Assembly (NCBI GenBank): GCA_012845835.1
Contig: JABAKD010000013.1
Location: 2,098,415-2,162,414 of the forward strand
Direction: 5' to 3'
Length of the DNA: 64,000 nucleotides
Source of the DNA: Undaria pinnatifida
Lineage: Eukaryota > Sar > Phaeophyceae > Laminariales > Alariaceae
In this document: positions 1-11,900 of the stretch, piece by piece
Position numbering within the stretch: position 1 is the first letter of the stretch
Layout: each line of letters begins with the position of its first letter
Translations under genes and position numbers: made by a program
The notes under the pieces: generated by a model
Database searches by the model: none
Told to the model about the DNA's origin: nothing
Seen by the model: only the letters and a program-made list of their open reading frames with translations

Positions 1-1490
1 AACGAGAAGTGAGGCTTAGCAACCTTTCAGGAAGAGCACCCAGCAACGTACATACGCGTTTCATGATGTTTCTGAGTGCGTGTTTTCCGTCGATACACCG
101 CCTACTTTGCGCTTCAAACCCTTGCCCCAGCAACCCGGGTTGCTTTGTGCGGCCGAGGCTCTAGTCGTCCCTTGCTTCGGCCTGTTTTTCCCCGTGAAGC
201 CAACAGTTTAACCCCTTTGGAGGTCAGGTATTCTAGTAATTGGTAAATAATGAGGCGCGCTGCTTCTATACCTGCAGTAGTCAAATCCGCGATGCTGGGT
301 GTATACGAAAAACACAGGGGAGACCAGCAATCGAAAGAACAGCACAAGCGGCATACCTGGTCATTTGGTAGACAGTAGAAGGTGCGAACTGCGAACATTT
401 AAAACGCGAACGAACATCTACGCTGTTTGATATTCACGTTCTGTTTTCAGAGAATAAAAAAGCCGGTACTCGTACGACTGGTGGTGGTGATGTACTCGTA
501 TGTAGCAGGGGCAGCATTCATCAGCAGTAGCACAGCAGAAGCAGAAGGTGTAGCAGCGGTAGTAACAGCAGCACTGCACACGAGACCAGAGCTGGGTCAG
601 TGCCGCTGTGCATGTGTCTCGTCTACCATCCTCCTGAAAGTAGGTACTCGTACAGCAGCAGCATAGAATCTTCTCCAGTTGTATTCGGTTGAATTCTTGA
701 AGGGACGATCTGCATCTCCGATCACCAAAATACACCAACATCGGAGAAACCCATGTTGTACTCGTATAGTACGTAGCCCAGCGATGCCTGTGAAATCACA
801 CGTTGCCGCACCTGTCTCGACGAACTCTCAACGACTTACAGCGAAACCAGCATGAGAAGAGTTCCCTGTTATTTGTGCGTGCACAGGACCCGTCGGAACT
901 GGCCTTGGTGCCGGGTACGTTGAGTGCGACGGACAAACGTGGCCGAAAATAATGTTGATTTACGCAAGCCTCCATACACGCAAACGGAGAAAGTCGTTCA
1001 AGGCGCCATACCCTCGTATGCGATCCGACATGAAAAGCCTTTCTTTCCTTGGAAAACCAACAAAAAAAGGCTCAGCACTGCGCGATTCGCGCGCCTCATT
1101 GTAAGCGACATGAACAAAATATTTTCGGTCTGCCGCCATCCGCCCAGTCTAGCTCAAGCGCGTAGCAATACGAATAACGTCTTGGAACACCATGCACCGT
1201 GGCTTAGTAACCTGCCGTCGCCCGATCCGGCAGCCTGCGCTGCTTCATGCGACCCGTTATTTGACGCTAAATCCGCTACCCGACAACCCGCGTCACTCCC
1301 TGTGGCCGATACTGTAACCTCCACTTTTTTGCGCATGGTCCATGCTGGAATCGCCTTTTTTCTTGGGCATGGTGCATGCTCTAATCGTGTTTTTTTAATG
1401 TTCATGATGCATGGTTTCCCTCTGAAGTCCAGGGGTAAACCATTGTCCAGCTAAGAAATTATCTCTGTTATAGTTCGAACTGTTTTGTCC
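1..1490. other. 5' flank, no gene recognised
   Basis: I see no reading frame here with a recognisable domain or a convincing exon structure. The stretch at 924-1454 is open on the + strand, but it is rich in rare-looking junctions and matches nothing I know. The missing first exon of the large downstream gene could lie here or between 2480 and 2659. No promoter element could be identified with confidence. Confidence 0.4.
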
Positions 1491-1554
1491 CCGAAATGCG
1501 TAAGGGGGGTGCAGTGGTAACCATCAGGACTTTTTGCGAGTCGTGCGCCGACCC

Positions 1555-2475
1555 GCGGGTCGGATCAGGAGGTTTTAAAAATCTCCGTGGTCGGGTCGGG
1601 TCGGGTCGGGTCAAGAGGTGCTTAAATCTAACAGGTCGGGTCGGATCAGGTCAAGAGGTCTTGGAACACGAGTCGGGTCGGGTCGACTGAACAGTTTTTC
1701 AAAAATATCACTGATCGGGTCGGGCCGGGTCTCGTCGGGTCGGATCAAGAGGTTTTCGAAACTCTTGGGTCGGGTCGGGTCATCACCCACAACAGGCGGG
1801 TCACGTCCCGAGTCGGGCCACTTTAACCCACAGGTGGATTTGTTCTGACGCGGGTCGGACCCGTTTATCTTACTCACGGGTCCGACACTTTGAAAACTTG
1901 CCGTTTCCGGCCCGACGGCTTCTCTGGCGCCATCAACCTTTTTTTGTTGTTGCAGTATTCGTGTGTTAAAACCCCGCCAAAGGTACACATTGATGTCGGC
2001 ATCCTTCCATACCCATTAGGCTCAGGCCATACATCACAGCGGGGTACGAAAAAATATTGAGTAAATCGTTTTCGAGCCGCGGTGCGGATCCGCGGGTCGA
2101 ACCAGTGGGCCGGGAGAAAACCTCGCGGGTCATGGTGACCCGACCCGCGACATGACCTGCATATCATGGGTCATTCGGAGTCTGTCGGGTTGGATCGGGT
2201 CGGGTCAAGAGGTTTTGAAATATCACGGGTCAGGTCGGATAGGGTCGTGTGCTTTTCAGATCTCACGGGTCGTGTCGGGTCAGCAGGTTATGAATAAATA
2301 TCACGGGTCGGACGGGTCGGGTCGGGCCACCAGGCTCAACCCCACCCGACCCGACCCGACCCGACCCGACCCGACCCGACCCGACCCGACCCGACCCGAC
2401 CCGACCCGACCCGACCCGTGAAAATCCGAGGTAAAAAGAGCGACCCGACCCAACCCGACCCGACCCGTGAAAATC
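1555..2475. repeat. Degenerate GGGTC pentanucleotide satellite with inverted halves
   Basis: From about 1555 to 1850 and again from 2175 to 2325 the + strand carries runs of CGGGT/GGGTC, interrupted by short words such as AAGAGGTTTT. From 2339 to 2470 the same unit appears as CCCGA, that is, in the opposite orientation, with a near-perfect run of about 80 bases (2342-2420). The switch at about 2330-2340 creates a large potential hairpin. The recurring spacer GTGAAAATCCG (2418 and 2466) shows that longer higher-order units were duplicated. Open frames across it are artefacts (repeating V-G-S-G-R or P-T-R-P-D). Confidence 0.85.
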
Positions 2476-2659
2476 CGGGGTAAAAAGAGTTAGCCTTAAC
2501 CCTTTTCCCACTTCCAAAATAATCCCATCCTGACTCCAAACGTTTTTTGTCCCAAAAACGGAAACGCAGCAGTGCTATTAATACGTAGATTCGTCAACCT
2601 TCACCCACCCCTTCTTCACCCCTTCTCCACCCCTTCTCCGTTGTCCCATCCCCTGACAG

Positions 2660-2906
2660 AGAGCCGCCACAAGAGCGAAGCTCGTCACCAACCTCCGGAA
2701 TGCTGCACAGGGGCTGGCTGCGTTGCAGGCCAGGCAGGCCCCGCCAGGCGGTGCATTGGCGGCGGGGGCGCCGGCAGCGGACGGAGATGGCCGCGGCTGG
2801 GGCAAGGAGTCGCCGGCGCTAATAGCAGGGAGCAGCGTCGAGGCTCGCGCGGTGTGCCTGGCACTTGAGCAGTGTCTGTTCCACCGCATCCGGGTGAAGG
2901 AATTCG
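2660..2906 (+). CDS. Exon: N-terminal half of the RUN domain
   Basis: It begins after a strong polypyrimidine-CAG acceptor (CCCCTGACAG) and ends at TTCG|GTGAGA in phase 1. The exon reads R-A-A-T-R-A-K-L-V-T-N-L-R-N-A-A-Q-G at its start and closes with VCLALEQCLFHRIRVKEFG. The latter is typical of the first RUN helices, where an Arg-rich H-x-I/L-K segment precedes the G-x-P-F-W motif of the next exon. A stop codon at 2654-2656 in this frame shows the exon cannot extend further left. There is no ATG, so an upstream exon must exist. Confidence 0.72.
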
Positions 2907-5900
2907 GTGAGAGGTATTGACCGCATCCGGGTGAAGGAAATCTATTTAAGGTGTTGAGGTGTTGAGGTGCTGGGATGGCGAGATAGATGTTGGCATGTCG
3001 AGCTGATGGCGTGCAAGCAGCTGCCTTTTCCGCGTATTACAAGGTGTATGCCCAAGAAGTGGCGATATGTTGAGACAATGCCAAGGCAGCAGCAGCAGCA
3101 GCGGCAGCAGCGGCACTGTCGCAGGTGCATAGAGTACGTAATAACGTTGCATTCTGCTTCTTTTTTATTCTCGAAATGGAAGAAAGAGCCTCACACTACC
3201 ACGCCATCACTGCGCCACCGGCTTGAAACCCTACGCAACCACACACCCGGCTCTAAACCGGCACTCTAGCCACCTTACGGTATTGGCATAAATGCCCGCA
3301 ACTTGCGCAGCCCTTGTGAGAGGGAACATGGTCAAACCTTCGAGGAGGGGAAACAACTTACGATATAGCTTTTGAAGGGCGATCACCACAGGCTAACTTG
3401 TACGAGGTATGTGTTGTGTGCGGCACTTGCCACGGTAAAGGGGTATGCTTGTTTTTCTGGGGCTCCTCGCTTGAGCTGTGTGCCTCTTAACGCTTTTACA
3501 GCTGGAAACCTTTTTTTATTTATATTTACTTGAAGTTTTGTATAGGGAGGGACTTGGGTACTCTAAAGGGGTTAAGACAAACATCTAGTTCGAGTACAAG
3601 TGCCTTTTGTGTGACCAAACCCATGGCCTAGCCATGAAAAAACGTTGCGGTGCCTAACAAACATGGCGTTCCGACCATTTAGGGCTTTAGGATCGCGTCC
3701 ATTCGGAAAACGTTTGCCAAAAAGTGCTTGCCTTTACCGTGGCACGCTTTTTTTTTCGTTACACGGGAACATCCTTGCCCTGCTTTGATGCTCGTGGCTT
3801 CTTCCCGAGAGTCCCCGCGGCAGAGTTCAGCGACTCCAGTTGTTTTGCCGCCTATGAATTGCTGTCCTCTGCGATGCAGCCCCGTCGTCGTTTCTTGCTT
3901 CCGGCCGCATCTCCATGAGTACTGCAGGCCGCCGCTTCGTCGATCGTCTAGAGAAAACGCTCCGAATTATTTATACCACTCTATTAATAGGAAGTCATAC
4001 GACAAGCATCCATGATGAGGACCAACGCGCCACGTAGCTGGCGCAGTCGAAGTATCGCGCGTTTTTTTCATAGCGTGCGGACGAAAGTTTCGACGGAATG
4101 CTCGATCTTGCAGCTGAGGTAGTGTCTTTGTTTTGCTTTTTTAATCGTCCCCGACTTTCATTTTGCATGGCATCGGATTCCTTTGGAGCTGCACCCGCGT
4201 TGGTTGGTCAATAAACTTGACACCTTCCTTACCACCAATTTTTTTTTTTTTTTTTTTTTTTTATCCTCCGGCGGATGGGGAAAAATAAAGCTTTAGCTCA
4301 CCACACTTCCGCGTATTTTCATACGCGTCGTGTGTCGATTTAACTCAGTTGCTTTCGCAGCCCAACGCTAGCTGGCGCACCCTTCGGGTCCCATTGTAGG
4401 TATAGCGTAAGCTGTCCCTATCATTGGTCCCCGTTACAACCCCGGCAGCGCAAGCTGCCGTTGTATACGGGTGCGTGTGTATGTCGACCCGGCCTGTCCC
4501 CTGAGGGTCAGGTTCGGTGGAGATAGCCACCCGGAATGTCATCTTTCCGGGTAGTGTGGGACTTGCGCAAGCTCACCCACTAACAAAACCCCTGGCCATG
4601 GGAGATAGCCTTCCGCCGGACTTGGTCCAGTTACGGTCCACCCTACCCATTCGGGCGTTGGTCCTCTTACCACCAATGTTTTACGTGGACAAACTATCTA
4701 TGTACGTATTTTATGTGTTGCAATAAAAGGCTTGAACGCGGTGTTCAGTAGCCTAGGGGCTGGTAACTGTTAACGTGCTTGGCCTTTTTCTGCCGATGTT
4801 GGCCTTGTAGACGAATTCCAAGTAGAGCCTCCCACAACGTGTTTGCAGTTGCACTGTATACGTAGTGGTTGGCCTTGTAGACGAATTCCAAGTAGAGTCT
4901 CCCACAACGTGTTTGCAGTTGCACTGTATACGCAGTGGTTGATTAATCTTGTGTTAGGTAGCTCCTCTTTTCAGCATAACAAAGTACGTATACATTTGTA
5001 GTTTTTTTTGCGTATGTTCGCTGTGAGTTCGAACAAAGTACGTATACATTTGTAGTTTTTTTTGCGTATGTTCGCTGTGAGTTCGAAGTTCGATCAATTT
5101 AAGGGTCGATGCTCATTCCTGCAAGCTGCGTGATGCTCCGGTCGCGCTTTTTTATTATTTGAAGATACGCCAATCCCCCTGGATTTTTGCTCAAGGCGAT
5201 TTCGGTCCATAATCATTCTCCGCACTGGTGATATATAACAAGTATGGAGAGGTACATACATCAATGTGCGAAGTGATTGAAGTTGCCACTTTGTCCTTGA
5301 TGTCTGATGGTCGATGGCTGTTGTGTACCTGTACTGGCAGGGGGGATACCATTCTGGGCCTTCCTTGAACGAGTGGAGCGCACCCCCCTTCCTGCTAGCA
5401 CGGGGGGAAAGCCGGGCCCGTATGAGAAACGCCTGTCCAGCGTCCGCAACACCGTCGGCGCCGTGGCTTCCCTGGGCAACGTGACCACCCCGCTGGGTAG
5501 AGCCCGCGCCTGGATTCGGCAGTGCCTGCTGTGCAAGTGCCTCGAGGCGTGCCTGACGGTGATGCTGGAACAGCAGCGGCTTGTCGAGGTGATTGTGCTA
5601 GAATGGCGATGCTAACGGGTGCAGTGTGTGTTCATGTTGGTGTTGGCGATGTTGTGGTTTTTGTCGTGCTTGTTGTTATTGGCGCTGTTGTGGCCATTGC
5701 TCTTGGTGCTATTGTTGGTTGTTGGTTTAGGGAAAGCAGGATTAACTTTGTTCGCCCGTTTGTTGGCCTATGTTCAAAGTACGCTATTGTCAGGAGACTG
5801 CCAACGCACAAGAGCTTGGCCATCCATTCAGGTAGACAAGACTACCTCGTTGACGTTGCTGGAGGCTGTCGCCGCTAAATCAGACGCCCGTTTGCGTTCT

Positions 5901-8900
5901 CTACCCCTTAAACCTCCCCCACCGCCCCTTCCTCTCCGCGGCACGTCCGACAGGTTTTCTACGAACCGACGGCCCTTGTGCGCTGCCGAGAGGGGTCGAT
6001 CATTCTCCTGCGCCTCTGCGCAGCCCTGGAAGCGTTCGATCTCGCCATCGACAACGACCAATCAGGGCTCAATGGTCGACCGCGTTGGCCAATCCTCGAG
6101 GGCGAAGAACAGAGGGAACATGCCGCGGCAGAGGCAGCAGCAGCCATCGCAAGAGAAAACCTTAGCGCTAATCCTAACTATGACGCCAACCCTAACGCTT
6201 TTCGTAACTCTAATGCTAACGGTGGCGGTAGCAGCAGCGGTAGAGGTAGTGCTGGAGCAATCGGTTTGGGTGGTGGATTTGATCGGGGATCAAAGGGGTC
6301 GGCGCCTCAAGGAGAAGAGGAGTCGTGGTTTAATCAGCAGCGGAAGAGGCAGGAGCAGGAGCGGGAGGAGGAGGGGAAGTGGCGGCCCACGGCTGGGGGT
6401 TGGGCGGCTTCCGCGCTTTCGGAAATTGACCAGGTTTGGCGAGTTAGGCCAATTCTTGTACAGTCGGATTTTTCAGTCGGAAACCGGCCCTTTTCGACTC
6501 AAGATCAAATCGGGCTTTCTTACACAGTCGAAAAAGCAAGTTTTTTCGACTGAGCGATGCGACTGGCAGATCCAGTCAAAAAGTTCAGTCGAAAACGTGT
6601 CTTTGACCCCATCGCATCGCTCATCCCACCACAAAGCACACCCACATGCCCACACACCTATTCCAGGTACCATACAGCAGCATCGTACAGCATCGCCGAC
6701 GCTTGTTTAGCCGTTATCACTGCTGCTGCTGCTTTTCGCCGCAAGTCAGCCCGCGCATTCCTAGCTCCGCCGCCAGCAGCGTGTATCATACGATTGCAGC
6801 ATCGCGCGGTATCGATGCCATTTAGCCAACAACGGCTGCTCCTGCTGCAGCTTTGACGTCTCTCGGCCGAGTGCAACGCCACGCACGTAGCTTTGGCGAC
6901 TTTCTGCTAAGTCCAACAGCACCAATCCGCTTGGACGAGGGTTCATCGCGCGCGAAGCACGCTTTGCTGGCGGAGAACGCACGAAGCACAGCCCTGCCAA
7001 CCGATTTTTGACTGCCATACAACAGAACTCCCTCACACCAACCGCCTCCGGAGAAAGCACAAAAACTGTGAACGACTCGGCTGACGGTAAGAAGGACGCC
7101 CAGAAGAATCCAGCCGAACAAAAGTCCAGTCGAAAATGGCCGTTTTCGACTTCGGAATCCGACTGTGTATGAATTGGCCTTAGGTTGTAAGCACCACAGA
7201 TCTATATTTTTTTCTTGGTGTCGATGTGATTGCTGACTTCTGATACCAGGTACCAGTGCCTTGGCTTTTTCGATTATTTTTGCTTCTGTTTTTGTTCTCA
7301 TGTTTCCATAAGCGTTAGCAATTTGCTTCCTTTGTGACGATGGACTGTACTGCGACGGTCAGTTAGGTGAGAGCCGCAACTCCAATACCAGCAGCAGCTA
7401 CAGCAACAATGCCTGTGTTTGTCTTGCAGTCGCTCTAATGTCTGACACTGTACTTGTGCTTGCGTGTGTTAATGATCGGTGCACGCGTAATCTCTTCATC
7501 AATGTGGGAGTCACTATTTCAAATGGAGAACGAGAAGGTCGTGGGGTCGCTCTGATATCTGACACTCCGTACTTGTGCTTACTTGTGTTAATGATCGATG
7601 CACGTTTGTTCTCTCTATGAATATCGGAGTCTCAATTGTACTGGACATCGAGAAGAACAGAGTAGCACCGTTTGTGCTGTGCCCGGCATCGATCTGACGA
7701 CTAACTACCGCTGGACTGCCCGCTGCTTGATTTCCCTATGCCTTACCTTGTCGGGCTATTACGCCCCGTGGGCAGCTGGCAAACGGCGACTGGCCGCAAC
7801 AGCTGGACAGCGTTCTCGCCACCGTCAGCTCCAAAGTCGATAAGGTGGGAGATTCACAGAACACCGCTATGTTGGACGCATAGTCGACAGATCGCGATGT
7901 AGATGATCTAGATGATCTATGCATAGATGGCCTATTTTTGCGTCTTGTAGTGAGCCGCACAACGCTATGATATTGCGCAAATATGACCAGACACAATCTC
8001 TTGTAGATCATATACACTAGATCCTATACAGTCGCCCCGGTGGCGTGTCAGGTTACCCTTGAGCCTGGTATAGATCAGTTTCGCGAGTTCGAGTCCCCCC
8101 GAGCGCGTACTCGTATAAATTCGTAGGGACTTTTTCTTGTGCACAAATTGACTTACGGAAAGCGCGAGAGCGTGAGTTAGCAACATTCGATGGAAAGTCG
8201 ACGAGCAGTGGGAATGCTGAACCCTATGCGCGATAACAACTGAGAGCAAGAACCGGGGGGGAGAAGGGACGACACTTGTGACCACGGCTTGTCCAGAAGC
8301 TGGAAAATATGGGTAATTAAACAAAATGTGGCGCAATGAGGTGTTGTGCAAGACCCGTATCATACAAATCGCACCTTGACAGCATCCTCGCCACCGTTAG
8401 CTCCAAGGTCGACGATGTCTACCATATAGCATTATTGCGCACAACGGGCAGATGGTGGTCTAGACCATTTTTGTATAATTATTATAAATACGTCAGCTGT
8501 AAGTTGAACCGATTTAGTGTCGATGCACATCTGTGCAAGCTGCGTGATACACCGGTCACTGATTTCGATGATCGATATCTTGCATTGTTCGTTATGACAT
8601 GCGCAAGAGCTGTATCACATAGATCCCACCCGTCATACATGCGCGCAAGAGCCATGCCGCACAGATCATACAGATCAGACCTGGCAAACGTAAATCTAGA
8701 TCGTGCAGGTAATGTACTGAGGATTTAGTCTGCCTCGAACTATCTAGATCATTAAAGGAGGATGTGATACGTCCGACGTGTACGCTGTTGTGTGCCTCGC
8801 GCGCGGCGAGCGGGGGGCGTGGCGCGGAAGGTGTAGTGCTGGCATGTCGGGGTTGAGGTTGACGGCTGGTACCGGTGGTCGTTTTTTTTTTTTTTTTCGG

Positions 8901-11900
8901 CGCTGTCGACGGTGGTGGTGACGACAGGCCGGCTAGCGGTGATTCCCTCTATCTGCTCTGGCGGATATCGGCGCTTGTAGTAGCTTTCTGTATAGTTGGA
9001 AGCGTTTCCCAACGGTAACAGGTGAGAGGGCCTGTCCCCTTGCCGTATTTCGCGTTTAGCACGCCTCGCTCTGCCTTTAGTTATCATCTTACCCTCTTCG
9101 CGTCTCCCTCCCCCTTTCCCTCTCCCTTCTTCTCCCTCTCTCCACCCCCTTCCCCTACCCTTTATGTATCTCTCCCGCCTCCCTGCCCCCTCCGTCCCCC
9201 CCTTGTCTCCTTCCCGTTTCTCCCACTTACCCAACCGAACCCCTTGCATCAACGACCATCGGCACCCAGGCGGTCCAATCGCTGGATGAGACAATAAACG
9301 ACGTATTTGGGGGCGACGACGACAACCTCATCTCCCACCCCAGTCTCGCCTCATCTAGTGGAAAACCCATCGTTTCCCCTGTCCCCTCCTACTCGAAAAA
9401 TCCATACAGCTCCATCCCGGCCGGCCGAAGAGTTCCCAAAGACGGCTGGGTAGAACTTCGAGGTGGAAACCCCACCCCTGCGTCGACAGCGTTTCTAGAG
9501 TCGGGGATAGGGGACGGGAAGGGGATTGTGCCTGTGGATGGCCGCTCTGCGGGAGCGGGCGGAGTTCCAACGGGCCCTCGGATGGGACATTCGGCGGGGG
9601 CAGGGGTGGGGGCGGTGGCTGGTTATCCAGGGTCGTTTATGATGGGGAACTCGGGGGGGCAACGCCGTGGTAAGCGTGGGAGTGGACGGGTGTTTGGAGT
9701 TTCGCTGGAAGAGCTTGTGCTCAATCCGAAGAGGTGAGGTGTGTTTGGGGTTTATATATGTCATGGATGGCCGTGGTCGGAAGGCCATGTGCCCGGATGG
9801 GGGAGTTGAGGGTTTGGGACGTTGTCGAAGGCGTTTTGATTTTGTGTGGGTTTGAGGGAGGGAGAAAGGGGGAGAGGGAGGTTGGAGGGGCGGGGGGGAG
9901 GGAGGGGGGCAGAGAGGGAGGGGGGGAGAGCGACACATGTACACAGGGGCGTGCTTGGGCGTTTTGCTTGTTGGGTGTCCTTTTCATTCCCGATCACGTT
10001 CACCACAAATCCAGAGAAGTATGACGAGAGCAGCGAAAGCGCGGAATATGCGCGAAAAGACTTGACGAGGGCAAGCTTTTTAGCGATGCCGGCCGGCGGA
10101 GATAAGCTGCACATGTCGAGATGGGTAAACTTCCACACTTTCAGCGTAGGCGATTGCCCCCCGGGGAGCCCCCCCCCCCACATCCCCGGGGTAAAAATCG
10201 TCGCGTCATCTCCAGATTCGAAGTTGGCGTGTCCCATTGACAGATTCCTGCTTGTAATTTTCTTTTTTTTGTTAGTACAGTGTTACGTACAGATAGCTAG
10301 AATATTTGCTGTCACAACGCGAAATCCGTGAAACCCCGGAGCAAAACAATTTGCTGAAAGGTTTACCCCGTCTGTTTTGTTTTATTACGAATAATCTTGC
10401 GGTAAAGATAACTCAAAACGAATTTTCAAGAACGGCACGAAATCCGTAACTTCCCGTAGCCGTAAAAAACCTGGAGGCGTGTTTCCCGGTAACGGCGTTT
10501 GCCGGAATTTTGCACCGTAGAGCTCGAGGAAATATCATATTTAGGAGGAATCTCGGCATGCCCCTACCCCCCCCTGCCAATAATGGTGTATGATAGAATA
10601 CTGAACGGTACTCCCCGTCCAAATGTTATTTATTTATTCATTCATTTTATTTTGTTTTTTTCGAACCTATTTCTGTCTTCGCGTACACGTCCAGGTGCAG
10701 CAGAGGCGCGCTTGACCCGGCACAAGGGGTCCCCGATGCCATCCGAAGCCTCCTCAAGGTGAACACCCGACGCGTGATGCAAGAGCGGTAGCAGATTTTG
10801 ACCCTTATGAAACTGCCGCACACGGGGATCCCTAGCTGAGAAAATACCCAACATCATACTTTGGGAACACCATGCGTTAGGGGCCGCCCCGGTGGCGTAT
10901 TGGGTTATCATTGAGCCTGGCATAGGTCAGTTTCGTGAGTTCGAGCCCCGCCGACTGCACACTCGTATGAATTCGTGGGGACTTTTTCTTGTGCACAAAT
11001 TGACTTGCGGAAAGCGTGAGAGCGTGAGTTGGCAACACTCGACGAAAGATTGACGAGCGGTGGGATTGCTGAACCCTCTGCGCGATAAAAACTTGAGGCA
11101 AAAATCGGGAGGGAGAAGGGAAGACACCTGTGACCACGGCTTGTCCAGAAGCTGGAAAGTTAAAGTGTGAGAAGAAAAGAAGAAAATAAGGGGGCATGAT
11201 CATTTGTTAAATCCCTACTGCACCATGTGTTGTTGACATGCTTATTTGTTAAATACCTACTGTAGGTCATGGGATTGCTTGATCGGGTTGCCCTTTTTAT
11301 GTGTAGTAACCCCTTTAGAGCCCTACAACCCCTCCCTATACTATTTCCAAGTATTTTTTTTCGCCATATGAAGGGTTTTGGTTGTAAATGCGTTAACGCC
11401 TTCACTATTGGAAACCCTTTTTTCGTACAAAATTGCTTGAAGTTAGTATCGGGAGGGGTTTTGGGACTGTATAAGGGTTATAGAGGCTGAAGGCGGTGTG
11501 TGGGTGAAGTATAGAGCTCTCTCAAGTGAAGACCCTCACGTACGTTTCGTCACCCCGACCGCCGTGGCGTTTGTCACCGGCCTTCCTCCGCTGTCGCTGC
11601 CGCAGCGAACCACGCTGCTGTGCCCTTTTTCTTTTTCTTTTTTTACTTTTACACAGATACGTTGCAAATAGATACGCTTGAACTCTGTGATTGAATTGTT
11701 TTCGTCGAAACGCAAGATGTGTGTCATGCGCTCATCGCGCTTGTCACGGGGGTATGTCCTGGTGAAGGGCAAGGGTGTGGTGACTCCCCTTGTTGGTAGT
11801 GACTGATATGAGGGTCAACAGGATGGTTTTTCGAAGACCCAGTTTTGTTGTGTTCTCGTACGCGCTACGCTAGCATCGGCTTGATTTACCTTGTTTGATT

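Larger units (their letters stand above)
2907..5340 (+). other. Intron 2.4 kb within the RUN domain
   Basis: The donor GGTGAGAG lies at 2907 and the acceptor CTGGCAG at 5334-5340. The contents are the two tandem duplications, a mini-MITE half, a T run (4240-4262) and the word CTTACCACCAAT at 4229 and 4668. No coding exon with a domain was found inside. Confidence 0.6.

Noticed and set aside
6160-6200. CCTAAC/CCCTAAC words resembling telomere repeats
   Set aside because: They lie in coding sequence of the RUN exon and code for an Asn/Pro stretch. There are too few units.
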